This document shows positions 8,990 to 18,125 of a DNA stretch of 64,000 nucleotides, piece after piece. Source of the DNA: Rhizobium cauense (lineage in GTDB: Bacteria; Pseudomonadota; Alphaproteobacteria; Rhizobiales; Rhizobiaceae); the NCBI RefSeq assembly GCF_019511525.1, contig NZ_JAEUAT010000023.1:1-64000 (forward strand), written 5' to 3'. How positions within the stretch are numbered: the first letter of the stretch is position 1; each line of letters begins with the position of its first letter. The notes below the pieces were generated by a model, which was given only the letters and a program-made list of their open reading frames with translations, was not told the DNA's origin and searched no databases. Position numbers and translations under genes: made by a program.

Positions 8990-9170
8990 AAGCGGACGCA
9001 GCGAGGAGCCGATGTTGCCAGCTCTACTCGCCGCGCGCATCACTGTCGCCGGGGAGAGGTCCGACGCCAGGTGATTCGATTTTTATTGGTGAAGCGGCCG
9101 GCTCGCCCCTGGCTAGCACTGCTCAAGGGAGCCGACCTGCGCCGCTCGTTTGGGGAACGGGCGCGACGCT
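8990..9170. repeat. Dispersed repeat, copy 1
   Basis: About 180 bases that align, with substitutions and small indels, to 41555-41735. Shared blocks include GCAGCGAGGAGCC, GCGGCCGGC and CGTTTGGGGAACGGGC. Both copies lie in gene-poor DNA. See the corresponding finding. Confidence 0.65.
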
Positions 9171-9512
9171 CACAAACATATGGAGAACACCGACTCCATA
9201 TTCCAGAGCGGAGAAGGATAAACACCGTGATGACAAGAAATGCGGCACGAGAGAGCTCATTCAAAACAGTGCAAACCGAGCTGGTTGGGCGTTCGGAGTT
9301 TGACTAAGGCGCTATGGCTATTTGCAACAATCGAGTCTTGACACCGGCACTAAATCTGGCTGGTCCTTATGTCTGCTGGCGTACGGTTTCCCAGCTTCTG
9401 GTGTTTGTGTACAATTACCGCCCTACATATCAACGGCCGGCCCAAAAGAGAACGGCGGAGGCCGGTTGGGAGACTGCACGTGCTCTTGCCGCAAACATGG
9501 GAGGAGCCGACA
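9171..9512. other. Intergenic, no gene supported
   Basis: Between the dispersed repeat and the small gene at 9513; nothing recognised beyond the latter's ribosome site. Confidence 0.35.
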
Positions 9513-9746
9513 GTGTCTCTCCTTACTCTTCTTTCGCTTGACGATGACAGCATTGAGTTGGTGACCCGTGCTGTTCGGCAGTGGTGCGAAGACCATAAGG
9601 TGCCCTTGGAGTCACCGCAAGGTCGTGAAGCAATGTCTGAGGCGACACGGCTCGCAGTCGGAGGCGAAAAATCGCCTGAGATCATTGCGGATGCTCTCGG
9701 CCGACATATGCGATTAGCGCATTACAAGCAGCTGACTGTCATCTAA
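9513..9746 (+). CDS. Small conserved hypothetical protein
   Basis: 77 residues starting at GTG 9513 with GGGAGGA at 9499-9505, which decides the start; the frame is open further upstream but without similarity. The product is helical, with blocks IELVTRAVRQWC and KSPEIIADALGRHM. I recognise no named domain. Cytoplasmic by composition. Confidence 0.6.
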   Translation: MSLLTLLSLDDDSIELVTRAVRQWCEDHKVPLESPQGREAMSEATRLAVGGEKSPEIIADALGRHMRLAHYKQLTVI

Positions 9747-10330
9747 AGCGCAAGCCAGCAAAATAGAGCCGACCTGCCGGAGGCGGGATGTGGGCGAAGA
9801 CATTTGCCAGAACTGGAGCTGGAAACTCCCGCCGATTTGCAAACGTATCCTATTTGTTTCGTAATACCCAGCCAGCAAATTGTTGGGCGGCGTCAGTCGC
9901 TCCAGCGAATGCCGTTGGTCACGAAAAGGACCCTGCCGTCCCGAATGCAGGGCTAATCAGTATAGACTCGCGGGGTTTCAATTCACGAGCAATTCTTAAC
10001 TATACGGCCGCACGATTGTTCCCTGTAGAACAACGCAATGGTCTGGATCTCTCGCTGCCGCAGGAGCCTGCAAACTTGGCCAAAAGGAAATTCCGTTGCG
10101 GTTTGTCTGGCGCCATTCCCGAGGAAGCGACGAGTATTGGGAATCGCGGCGATTTCAGCGCTCCCATTCATTTCTTGAAGAAACAGGTCGGCACCGGGGC
10201 GCCGACCTATTCAATCTGCCTCACAACAACTGCCAGTAAATCCGTGGTCAATTGTAAGAAACACGATGGGTTGAGCTTACCGCATATTGGCGAGTGGTCA
10301 ATACCGATTATGCGAAGCCGGTCATTCGTA
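9747..10330. other. Intergenic, no gene supported
   Basis: A long plus-strand frame (9788-10609) crosses this stretch, but its second half is antisense to the RcnB-like gene and its first half has no ribosome site or domain. Confidence 0.4.
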
Positions 10331-10648
10331 TTACCTTACAGCAGACAAACCCACGATAAGGCCTGTCGCCACGCTGAGCAGTACAAACTGATTGTCAACC
10401 CGAACCCATTGCTGGCCTCGGCCGGGTTGGCGCAAGCCATAGCGGCGATACTCTCTGACTGCCTGGTACCGACGCCAATCGTGCATGCGTTGACCTCTGT
10501 CCCAGCGACGTTCGCTATGATAGCGGTGATCAGGTCGCCGGTCGTCGTATCTGCGGTCGTGGCGGGGCGGTTCACGCCATTGCTGCGCCTGAGCAAGAGA
10601 TGCGGTTAGCATAGTGCCGGCGAGGGCGAGAACGAATAGCTTCTTCAT
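10331..10648 (-). CDS. RcnB-like periplasmic protein
   Basis: 105 residues with a signal peptide (KKLFVLALAGTMLTASLAQA) followed by an Arg/Asp/His/Tyr-rich region (PPRHDRRYDDRRPDHRY). It ends with the RcnB-type block YRRYGLRQPGRGQQWVRVDN, LLSVATGLIVG. RcnB proteins are periplasmic modulators of nickel/cobalt homeostasis in enterobacteria; the rhizobial members are poorly characterised. GAGGAT lies about 8 bases before the ATG. Monocistronic. Confidence 0.8.
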   Translation of the reverse strand: MKKLFVLALAGTMLTASLAQAQQWREPPRHDRRYDDRRPDHRYHSERRWDRGQRMHDWRRYQAVREYRRYGLRQPGRGQQWVRVDNQFVLLSVATGLIVGLSAVR

Positions 10649-10843
10649 CGGGATATCCTCATCGTTTAACGAGCCACACCTAGTGAAAGCAGGGTTAACG
10701 AAAGGTTAATCGGGCATGCGAAGGTCGCACAACAATTCGTCATCGCCGATAAGCAACTCGCGAGTTGGCTGTTTCAGTAGGGATCATGCAGACATAGGCC
10801 CTATCTAGACGGTCCCCGCATGCCAGGCACGCAAAAGGAATGG

Positions 10844-10868
10844 GGAACACTCTGTCGCGATCGTCGTT
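10844..10868 (+). promoter_or_regulatory. EcfG/RpoE2-type promoter-like site
   Basis: GGAAC, 16 bases, CGTT: a full match to the general-stress sigma consensus, 35 bases before the csbD start codon. Confidence 0.75.
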
Positions 10869-10903
10869 TACCTTTCGTCACCACAATGCAAGGAGAAAGC
10901 GTA

Positions 10904-11107
10904 ATGGATTGGAACCGTGTCGAAGGAAACTGGAAGCAGATGAAGGGCAAGGTCAAGGAGCAGTGGGGCAAACTCACAGACGATGACCTTGATCAGATTG
11001 CCGGGAAGCGCGACCAGTTGGAGGGCAAGATCCAGGAACGCTACGGGCTCGAGCGTGATCGCGCTCGCCGCGACATAGATGACTGGTACGGCCATCAGAC
11101 CTGGTAA
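10904..11107 (+). CDS. CsbD family stress protein
   Basis: 67 residues: MDWNRVEGNWKQMKGKVKEQ, WGKLTDDDL, GKRDQLEGKIQERYG, the complete CsbD repeat pattern. AGGAGAAAG precedes the ATG at 10904; an upstream extension to 10820 would run through the promoter and is rejected. CsbD proteins are small, hydrophilic and strongly induced by general stress; the molecular function is unknown. A perfect EcfG-type site supports stress control. The BON-domain gene follows 53 bases later. Confidence 0.92.
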   Translation: MDWNRVEGNWKQMKGKVKEQWGKLTDDDLDQIAGKRDQLEGKIQERYGLERDRARRDIDDWYGHQTW

Positions 11108-11111
11108 CAGC

Positions 11112-11140
11112 GAGGGCCCGGAACAAAATTTCCGGGCCTC
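11112..11140 (+). terminator. Hairpin after csbD
   Basis: GAGGGCCCGGAA pairs with TTTCCGGGCCTC (one bulge) around a short A-rich loop; TTCATTTC follows. Terminator-like or attenuating between csbD and the BON gene. Confidence 0.6.
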
Positions 11141-11160
11141 TTCATTTCAAGGAGAGCGTG

Positions 11161-11646
11161 ATGCCCAAGTACAGAAAAGAGCTGTCCAGTGAGGAGGATT
11201 ATCGCGACTTCGAGGAGCGCGACCTCTCAGAAGGCTGGCCCTATCCCGATAAGGAGAATAGCGGGACTCAATCCCAAAATCGCGAATACGGCGTCAAGTC
11301 AGGTTCTGGCGAAGGCGGAAATAGCGGGTTTCGCGTGGATGGAGTCGATGCTGATGGGAGCGAATACCGCCTGAGAGACTCGTTGGAACCTGGTTCGATT
11401 GATCGCGACGAGAGCGACGAATTGGAAGCCAGATTGACAGAAACCCTTGAAAACATCCCGGACGTCGATATCGACAGCATAGACGTTCATGTGGATGGAC
11501 ACACCGTCACACTCGAGGGGACTGTCGAAACGATTGAGATTGCGCGGAAAGTCGAGCTCGCCGCGCTAGCGGTCGACGGGGTTCGGCAGGTCCACAACAA
11601 AATCGAAACCACAGGCGTGGATTCGCATATTCCTGACGATAACTGA
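11161..11646 (+). CDS. BON-domain protein
   Basis: 161 residues. A hydrophilic, acidic N-terminal 80 residues is followed by a BON domain (about 85-150: LEARLTETLENIPDVD, VDGHTVTLEGTVET, ARKVELAALAVDGVRQVHN). No signal peptide is visible, so it is not an obvious periplasmic OsmY. AAGGAGAGC precedes the ATG; a GTG directly before it is an alternative. It shares direction with csbD and probably its stress promoter by read-through. Confidence 0.85.
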   Translation: MPKYRKELSSEEDYRDFEERDLSEGWPYPDKENSGTQSQNREYGVKSGSGEGGNSGFRVDGVDADGSEYRLRDSLEPGSIDRDESDELEARLTETLENIPDVDIDSIDVHVDGHTVTLEGTVETIEIARKVELAALAVDGVRQVHNKIETTGVDSHIPDDN

Positions 11647-11944
11647 TGTGGAGTGCCGGTTATCCGCATCTGGAAGATCGGTGTGCGTTTGCCGCTCGAT
11701 ATCGTCGAATATCAGGCTCAACTGAAACATATGTATTCTGATATTTGTGTAATTGAGGATTTTCCAATAGGCTCCTTCTTGGAGTTGTCCTCCCTGTTAG
11801 CAAAACTCCTCCCTGGTCCGCCTATCGAGCGGGCCATTTTTTCGGGAGCTACACCCCATCTGGGAACTAAGTCTAGCCTCAGCGCACGTCTGATGCCCTG
11901 GCAGCCCTTGCCAGTATCGCCCTGAAAGCGGCGGGACCCCTGGC
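11647..11944. other. Intergenic, no gene supported
   Basis: Convergent spacer between the BON gene and the oxygenase gene; no feature recognised. Confidence 0.4.
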
Positions 11945-12676
11945 TCAACGCCTGAGACGTGCTTTTAGCCTGCTGTCGGCATGGGGATCGAAATAGTGAT
12001 AGAGAGCCGTCGCACGCACGGTGTCGGGATCACACGGTTCGTTGGCGTGAATGCTGCGGTAACCCCAGAAAAAGTAGAGACTTCCCGGAACCATTTTGAT
12101 TCTTGTGAACGACGACGGATCGTTTTGTGCTCGGGTTCGCAGCGACTTCTGCCGGATCTTGTCTACGATGACTTTGTCGACAAGGTTACCTGCATACGTT
12201 TGGCGGACAGGCCTCGCATTTGGGACAAGAAGGAGGTCGCCTGCACGGCCAGTATCCGGAATAACAATGGGGATCAACGCTGTGATAAGGTAGGAGTCAT
12301 AGTGGAAGTTGAGAGAATGTTCCATCATTCCCTTACCGGTGAGGCATCTCAGCAATTGATAAAACTCGACAGCGGGAGCCGGTTTGCTGCGGCTGGCTAC
12401 ATAAAGCCTCGAGAAAATCGACTGGAATTGCGGGGATTGTGCCAGCTCATCAAGTCCTGAACCCTTGACTGCTTCCCGACCCTTGAAGGCGACATATTCG
12501 TTCTGGGAGCTCCGCACGGACGATGCGACGAACTCCTGCATGGTACTCAGGCTTGAGATAGTTAAAAAGTCCGGGATGCAGCAATACCCATCGCGTTCCA
12601 TAGCGTTATACATCGCTTGCAGCTGATCGTCGGAAATTTCGGGTGTATTTGTATCAAGCGCATTTGGGCTATCCAT
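11945..12676 (-). CDS. PhyH-like Fe(II)/2-oxoglutarate dioxygenase
   Basis: 243 residues. The N-terminal ERDGYCCIPDFL is the usual start of phytanoyl-CoA dioxygenase-like folds. The iron-binding facial triad appears as HYD in NFHYDSYLITALIPI (about residue 125) and a distal His in RSIHANEP, followed by RATALYHYFDPH. The start at 12676 has GAGGT upstream; the longer frame to 12742 does not. The enzyme would hydroxylate an unknown small molecule. It is followed on the same strand by nothing and preceded by a LuxR-type regulator. Confidence 0.75.
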   Translation of the reverse strand: MDSPNALDTNTPEISDDQLQAMYNAMERDGYCCIPDFLTISSLSTMQEFVASSVRSSQNEYVAFKGREAVKGSGLDELAQSPQFQSIFSRLYVASRSKPAPAVEFYQLLRCLTGKGMMEHSLNFHYDSYLITALIPIVIPDTGRAGDLLLVPNARPVRQTYAGNLVDKVIVDKIRQKSLRTRAQNDPSSFTRIKMVPGSLYFFWGYRSIHANEPCDPDTVRATALYHYFDPHADSRLKARLRR

Positions 12677-12879
12677 GGCGGACCTCGAAGCGTTTGAACC
12701 TCCCAAGTAAACAATAAGGGTTGCATTTAAACTTGTCCACACCGATATTTCAAACGCGGCAGGGGTAATGAGAATATTCTCTAAACCGACCAGCTTCGAC
12801 TTGTTAGGCTTAGGAATTAGAGGTCGAAGCGAGCGGTGGCGAGTGGGGCCAAGGGCTCACGGCCTTGGTCTGTCGTAGA

Positions 12880-13584
12880 TTAGATGATGTTTCGTTTGCA
12901 GGCGACGGCAATGGCCTGCATCCGACTTACACAATTTAGCTTGGTGGTCGCGGACTTGAAGTAGCCATTGACGGTATGCTCGCTTAGGGAAAGGATGATT
13001 GCGATCTCCGCGCTGCTCTTTCCTGCCGCAGCCCACTTGAGACAGCTCACTTCGCGGTTGGTTAACGTGTGCTCAGGTTCCAAGTCCGTTTCTTTGACGA
13101 ATTCATCAAGAGCTGCCAGCGTTTCATACACCAAGCAGGCAACGTGCTTTGCCAGGGCTGGACGCTGACCCGCAAACAATACGATATACCGCCGACCCGC
13201 GACGTCGTGCGGCGCGAAGCCGACGGCACTGCCGTCTCCAACCCGGAGTAAGCTCGATCTTATTTCTCGACGCTCTCCCAGGGCTCCGGTCAACCACGAT
13301 TTGCAAACAACCACCGGCATGATCGAACCTCGCAATTCGACTACGAGCGGATCATCTTTGAATTGGTTCAATCTATCAGATTCGCGCTGTGCAGCGACGG
13401 TCCAATTGGACGCGATCAGGTTTTCTAGCAGACCGGAACGATCCACTGTGGGAAAATGGGCAGCAAAGAAACTGTCGAGGCCGTAGGTCTGACCGATCTC
13501 AGATAGTGCAGCGGTAAGGCGGGTGAGACCATCGAGGTGGTCCTCATACGCAATATACGGAACAGGCAGGAGTGATAATGCCAT
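12880..13584 (-). CDS. LuxR-family transcriptional regulator
   Basis: 234 residues. The C-terminal GerE/LuxR helix-turn-helix is complete: LTNREVSCLKWAAAGKSSAE, IAIILSLSEHTVN, then a recognition helix (about 168-230). The N-terminal 150 residues are of autoinducer-binding size and keep a DDP pair (about 77-79), but the usual Trp/Tyr ligand residues are not clearly present. No luxI-type synthase is in the window, so it is an orphan. The oxygenase gene 200 bases downstream on the same strand is a possible target (inference). Confidence 0.85.
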   Translation of the reverse strand: MALSLLPVPYIAYEDHLDGLTRLTAALSEIGQTYGLDSFFAAHFPTVDRSGLLENLIASNWTVAAQRESDRLNQFKDDPLVVELRGSIMPVVVCKSWLTGALGERREIRSSLLRVGDGSAVGFAPHDVAGRRYIVLFAGQRPALAKHVACLVYETLAALDEFVKETDLEPEHTLTNREVSCLKWAAAGKSSAEIAIILSLSEHTVNGYFKSATTKLNCVSRMQAIAVACKRNII

Positions 13585-14096
13585 CGAACTTTTCTATTCA
13601 ATCAGACGGACCCTTTGAACTCATGGCGAGACGGGCGGTCGCGACAACGTACCGTGGTACCCACCTTCGATCTTGGAAGCGCAAGTGATGGCCTGGTACT
13701 AGCGTCACTAAAACAGCATCTAGTAATTTGAGGGTGGCGATGAAAGTATCAATCATGGCCTGTCCGCTACCGTACGGACCCATGGCCGCCGAACCCGCCT
13801 GACGGCGCGGTATGTTTCGAAGATGATCGACGGAGATTTAGCTTCCATTCATGCGAAAGCCACCTCATGGCTGTTTCTCTGACCTGTATCAACCCACGTC
13901 CCAACGAAGCAGAAACTATCGACGCTCGAGTGAGTGCAGGGCGCGTTCATCATTCCCACCTGTGACGGCATTGCGCGCCGGCGTTTACGACTTGCCTCCA
14001 ACTCTGCCTGCCCGCTGAATTCGATAGGACGAGCTGCGTGGTGATCTCACGCCGGGGCGGCGGCAGTACCCCTTTACTGCCGATTGGAGCGCTCTC
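13585..14096. other. Intergenic, no gene supported
   Basis: A 61-codon minus-strand frame (13783-13598) ends 14 bases before the LuxR gene but has no ribosome site that convinces me. Confidence 0.35.
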
Positions 14097-15146
14097 TTAT
14101 GTGAGGAGACCGTTCAGGTAACCTAGCTTCATTGTAACCGGGTTTGACATGACGAACGGATAGCTATCTTTCTGCCCCATACTTCTTTGTATTGCGTTGA
14201 CCGCTATGCTCAATGGTACCCATGCATCGACGAGTTGTTGACCAGATCGAGCCCGGTAGGGGTCGAAAAGAATTTGAGCTGCAATTTCTTCATGGCCCCT
14301 CGGCTCGATAGTAATGCCGAACGCACGGGCTGTTTCGAGCGTATCGACGATGTGCAGCAGATGGGCAAATGACTCTGCGAAGTCCTCCCAGGGATGTGAA
14401 CTAGCGTACGCGGAGATGAAACTGGCTTGCCAATTTGGCTTTGGCCCATGGGAATAGTAGCGTTGCAAAGCTTCGTCGTAATCCTCCCGCTCATCGCCGA
14501 AAATCCGACGAAACTCTTCAAAGCAGCCTTTGTCACGGACGAGCTTGTTCCAGATAAAATGCCCGGTCTCATGTCTGAAATGCCCGAGGAGGGTCCTGTA
14601 CGGCTCGTTCATGGATGTCCGCACGTGCGCCAACGTAACGTCGTCGGCTTCAGCAGCGCGAATGGAGATGACGCCTTCCTCGTGGCCAGTTTTAGGAATA
14701 ACGATATTGCCGTCAGGTTGCAGTTGATCCTCAAGGAAGTCGAACACGAGCCCTCCCTGAGGGTCTGCGAGACGCTCCGGGAGCGGCAGGTTCCACTTCA
14801 ACAGAGAATAGAAAAGGTGCCGCTGCGCTTGGCCGATTCGACGCCAGCGATTGAGACCGTCGGCCGTTGAAGCGTTCGGTACGAGCCGGTTGTGTCGGCA
14901 CGCGACGCAGAAGCTGGTGTCGTTTTCATCGGCTACCAGCCAGTTGCAAACGTCGATTGCCTCGTTTCTGCAGAACTGTCGCCTTTCGGTCGGTTGGCCG
15001 GCGAGGCGCCAAGCTGCGCCATCCGCCTCGAGTGCGAACATCGCGAGCTTGTCCGCATCGAAACCCAGACGGGCGCCACACTTGACGCAGCTTCTGTTGT
15101 CGAAGTGCACTATTTGGCCGCAACTGTCGCAGGCAAAAAGACGCAT
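14097..15146 (-). CDS. Putative zinc-binding metallopeptidase with zinc-ribbon N-terminus
   Basis: 349 residues. The N-terminal zinc ribbon has CDSCGQ and CVKCGARLG (residues 6-30), a second Cys pair FCVACRHN follows near 82, and a peptidase region carries HETGHFIW (about 205-212), an HExxH-type zinc motif. The block HPWEDFAESFAHLLHIVDT supplies a likely third ligand. This is the architecture of the Peptidase_Mx family, usually annotated as putative zinc-binding metallopeptidase. GGAGGG before the ATG at 15146 sets the start. Cytoplasmic; substrate unknown. Confidence 0.88.
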   Translation of the reverse strand: MRLFACDSCGQIVHFDNRSCVKCGARLGFDADKLAMFALEADGAAWRLAGQPTERRQFCRNEAIDVCNWLVADENDTSFCVACRHNRLVPNASTADGLNRWRRIGQAQRHLFYSLLKWNLPLPERLADPQGGLVFDFLEDQLQPDGNIVIPKTGHEEGVISIRAAEADDVTLAHVRTSMNEPYRTLLGHFRHETGHFIWNKLVRDKGCFEEFRRIFGDEREDYDEALQRYYSHGPKPNWQASFISAYASSHPWEDFAESFAHLLHIVDTLETARAFGITIEPRGHEEIAAQILFDPYRARSGQQLVDAWVPLSIAVNAIQRSMGQKDSYPFVMSNPVTMKLGYLNGLLT

Positions 15147-15443
15147 GTTACGCCCTCCATTTTGTTGCGTCCCCACGGGACGGTGTTTTCCGCCTCACGC
15201 ACCAGCGTTCAGGAATGCCTGCACTCGTTGAATGTTCCAGTGCAAATATGATGAGCGGTGATCAGCGAGTGGAGCACGCTTCAGGCCCGGTTCGACGCGG
15301 TCACAAGCGAGGGTTGGACAGAGCCTTTCGCTGCCGCAACTGAAGATTCATCCCGAACCGTGATATCAACCAAAGAATAAGTTCCGAAAATGCATAATTA
15401 GGATACATTATGCCCATCAAACGAGCAGAGGTGGCTCCCCGAA
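15147..15443. other. Divergent intergenic region
   Basis: Between the metallopeptidase and the response regulator; it should hold both promoters but no consensus was recognised. Confidence 0.4.
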
Positions 15444-15854
15444 ATGCGTGTTCTCATTGTCGAAGATGAGTATCTCATCGCGTTGGACCTCGAAGGTACG
15501 GTTCTCAATTTGGGACACCAACCGATCGGACCAGCTTCCAGAGTCGGGGAGGCTATGGATCTTGCCCACGATGCTGAAGTTGCATTTGTGGATGTTCGGC
15601 TTCTCGATGGTGAGACGGGCCCGGAGATCGCCCGGCGACTTGATCGCGATTTCGGGGTCAGCGTCCTGTTCGTCACGGGCAACCCTGAAACCGTCGCGGA
15701 TAATCCTCACGCAATCGGCATACTCGTCAAGCCATATAATGAACGTGAGATCGCTGACGCTCTCGAGTACGCTGTGTCATTGCGGAACGGCGAGACTGCT
15801 TCGCCTCCACGTTCGCTCTGGAGACGACGTTCCGTCATGCCTGCACTGCCATAA
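15444..15854 (+). CDS. Single-domain response regulator
   Basis: 136 residues: VEDE at 6-9, phospho-acceptor Asp50 in FVDVRLLDGETGP, Thr in LFVTGNP, Lys in LVKPYNE. Paralogue of the regulator at 7851. An AGAGGTGG stretch lies upstream of the ATG. The last 20 residues are Arg/Pro-rich and outside the domain. No kinase is nearby. Confidence 0.87.
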   Translation: MRVLIVEDEYLIALDLEGTVLNLGHQPIGPASRVGEAMDLAHDAEVAFVDVRLLDGETGPEIARRLDRDFGVSVLFVTGNPETVADNPHAIGILVKPYNEREIADALEYAVSLRNGETASPPRSLWRRRSVMPALP

Positions 15855-15888
15855 TCTTCAGGCAGCGTGAAAGCATTTTCAACGCTTA

Positions 15889-16185
15889 CTAGATTCTGTC
15901 GATAAAGGCAGTACGGATCACCACCTCATCTTGGTCGAACGTTGACTGAAGCTGGTACTTATATGCTTTCCACCACGGCCTGTGTATCGCTGGAGCCATC
16001 ACCTCGACCACGGCGATACGATCCTGCTGAACGTCGTCTCCGTCATCCCATAGGCCCTCGGCAGCGTTGATGTACATTGTCACGCCGCCAAAACGTTCCG
16101 TAAGTTCTTCTTTGATGGCGGAAAGCTGTTGCGCCATATGCCGTTGCTCCGAAATCGGCAAGAGAATCTGCACGAGATAGCTCAT
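15889..16185 (-). CDS. Conserved hypothetical protein
   Basis: 98 residues beginning MSYLVQILLPISEQ, with ELTERFGGVTMYINAAEGLW, VEVMAPAIHRPWWKAYKYQL and VVIRTAFIDRI. I know this pattern from unannotated rhizobial proteins; its function is not known. The ATG at 16185 follows AGGA; a TTG one codon earlier is an alternative. Cytoplasmic, no signal peptide. Confidence 0.7.
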   Translation of the reverse strand: MSYLVQILLPISEQRHMAQQLSAIKEELTERFGGVTMYINAAEGLWDDGDDVQQDRIAVVEVMAPAIHRPWWKAYKYQLQSTFDQDEVVIRTAFIDRI

Positions 16186-16540
16186 CAATTAGGATTCCTG
16201 TTCTTGATGCTGGAACGCTAGTCGGATCCGGTTGCAGCTTCGCTGAAAACTAGCGTGGAGCCATTCTGTTCCTCGCGTAATACAAATGCCGCCCGCAATC
16301 GACAAGGACGGGTCACTTGCGACCTTCCACCGGTCAACTCTTCCCTCCTCCAATGTTGCCAGCCACCACAGGAAATCCGACCCCAGACCCGGTGTTTTTT
16401 CTATGTGTCGCGGTCTTGGGCCGACGCCTGTTACCTCGACCCGCTCTTACAGTGACGAACAGTCGGAACAATTTGCTTACAAACAGCATATATGCCCCAG
16501 GATTGTGCGCTGATTGCGCTAATTAGGAAGGAGAAATGGC

Positions 16541-16948
16541 ATGCCCGTCAAGCAAGAGAGGACTGCTGCACTCAAATCTGAAGGCGCGAAGGTAGGTGAA
16601 CGAGTCCCACGAGCCATCATCGATACGAACACGGCATCCGTCGGCATCGCGCCCCAACCTGAGTTCGACGCGGAGGCGGAAATCGGGGCGCTCCGGCAGC
16701 AATTGGAAACTTTGCGGCAGCAAGTTTCAGACGCCTCCGCCGCGATCACGAGCGGTGCCCGCCGCGTGGCTCGTCAGACAGAGGCCACCGTCAAAAACTA
16801 TCCTGCATCCAGCCTTTTGGGCGTGGCAGCTATTGCCGCTGCGCTAGCGCTCGCCGTGGGACTTCAACCGTCTCGGCGCCAATCACGGTATGACCGCATG
16901 TTGGACGACATGCGAGACCTGTATGAACGGGTTCGCGACCGGCTTTGA
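16541..16948 (+). CDS. DUF883/ElaB-like membrane-anchored protein
   Basis: 135 residues. A long coiled-coil-like helix (AEAEIGALRQQLETLRQQVSD, about 47-70) and a basic linker are followed by one membrane helix (SSLLGVAAIAAALALAVGL, about 93-112) and a short basic tail. This layout matches ElaB/YgaM/DUF883 inner-membrane proteins that bind ribosomes in enterobacteria. GGAGAAATGGC precedes the ATG. Probably stress-related, like its neighbours. Confidence 0.65.
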   Translation: MPVKQERTAALKSEGAKVGERVPRAIIDTNTASVGIAPQPEFDAEAEIGALRQQLETLRQQVSDASAAITSGARRVARQTEATVKNYPASSLLGVAAIAAALALAVGLQPSRRQSRYDRMLDDMRDLYERVRDRL

Positions 16949-17343
16949 TCGAAGCCGCGGATACGGGTCCATGTCCCTCGCAGTCGCTTCGGTGGCCGTC
17001 GTACTTGGCGCCAACAAGTATCTGTGACCGCCTCCAAGGCGGTGATGACGCCGCTATCAGCCGGGCGGTCAGCTTGGGCTATCCTGCATGGATCTCATGG
17101 TCGTCAGCCGGAGGAATATCGCGCGGCGGCGCGAGGGTACGGCTGTGAGTTCGGTGGAATCCTCGCTTCGCAGCGATGGTCGACATGATGGCGTTCTCTC
17201 TGCCGGCATCTGGTTGCGAATGAGCTGTTGCGCGTGGTGTGCAAAGGAGACCGCTGGACAGTATTGAAGGCGGCGAATGGGGATTGATTTTACGATGCGA
17301 AGGGCGCAGCAACTTGTCGGCCTATGCTCGGGTACTTGGCTTA
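16949..17343. other. Intergenic, no gene supported
   Basis: Runs from the DUF883-like gene to the IS5 C-terminal fragment. A matching IS terminal inverted repeat was looked for at the right edge and not found. Confidence 0.35.
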
Positions 17344-17984
17344 CTAGGACGCGGACTCATTAGCTGACGCGATCCAGATCCTGGTCGCGGCAAGTTTGAG
17401 CCCGGCAAGGTAATTATCTGCACGTTTGTCGTATCGCGTTGCCAGATCGCGCATTTGATTGATGCGATTGAAAAAACGCTCCACGAGATTGCGCTGGCGA
17501 TAGACCCAGCGGCTGAAACTGAAGGTTTGGTTGCGGTTGACCTTGGCGGGGATATTTGCCCAGCACTTACGTTGCTTGGCAAAGTTACGGATCGCGTCGG
17601 TGTCGTAGGCTTTGTGGGCAAGCAGCGTCGAACCAGGCTGGCTGATTGTCGCTCAGCAGCTTTTCGGACATGGGAGCATCGGCGGCCTGGCCCGCGCTCA
17701 ATTTCAGTCGAACAGGCAAACCATCAGCATCGACGAGCGCGTGGATTTTTGTCGTCAGGTCGCCACGCTAACGTTCCATGCAAGGATCGGCAGATCCCCT
17801 TTTTGCGTTGGCACCATGCTGGAACGCGGACACAGGAAGAATCGATTATAACGATCTCGCCGGCATAATGCCTTGAAGCAGCGCCGAGTAGGCGATCCCA
17901 GACGCCCGCCGCCAGCGCGAGAAGCGATTGTAGAGCGTCGTGCCCGGGACCATAGCGATCCGAAAGCGCCAGAGGATACCATTG
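17344..17984 (-). pseudogene. IS5-family transposase, C-terminal fragment (IS427-like)
   Basis: Read on the minus strand, frames combine to NGILWRFR, GTTLYNRFSRWRR, LTTKIHALVDADGLPVRLKL, SAGQAADAP, KAYDTDAIRNFAKQRK, NLVERFFNRINQMRDLATRY, LAATRIWIAS and a stop at 17344. These are the catalytic core and C-terminus of an IS5-family DDE transposase. A small deletion and at least two frameshifts inactivate it. The N-terminus is not here but at 30043-30149; the break is at the ATTG at 17981-17984. Confidence 0.88.
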
Positions 17985-18103
17985 TAATTGCCGAACCCGG
18001 CTCTGTCTACGTGCTTTCCGGGCCTGCGCGCAGCAGTTGGGAATATTCCATCCCGCCAGTCGATCAGCTCCGCTATTCCATAACCTTCCGCCAAATCGGC
18101 TGA
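17981..18103 (+). pseudogene. AlkB-like dioxygenase, C-terminal fragment
   Basis: Reads IVIAEPGSVYVLSGPARSS, WEYSIPPVDQLRYSITFRQIG, stop. This is the C-terminal strand region of AlkB-type 2-oxoglutarate dioxygenases, including the 2OG-binding Arg block RYSITFR. The usual WEHSIPP has Tyr in place of the iron-binding His. It has no start and joins the IS5 fragment at ATTG. The missing N-terminal part lies at 29595-30042, and joining 30042 to 17981 restores an open frame (RAS then IVIAEP). Confidence 0.85.
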
Positions 18104-18125
18104 CGACGTCGGAAGAGGCGCCCTA

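Noticed and set aside
9788..10609. A 273-codon plus-strand frame
   Set aside because: Its second half is exactly antisense to the RcnB-like gene, which has a signal peptide and ribosome site; the first half has neither a start signal nor a domain.
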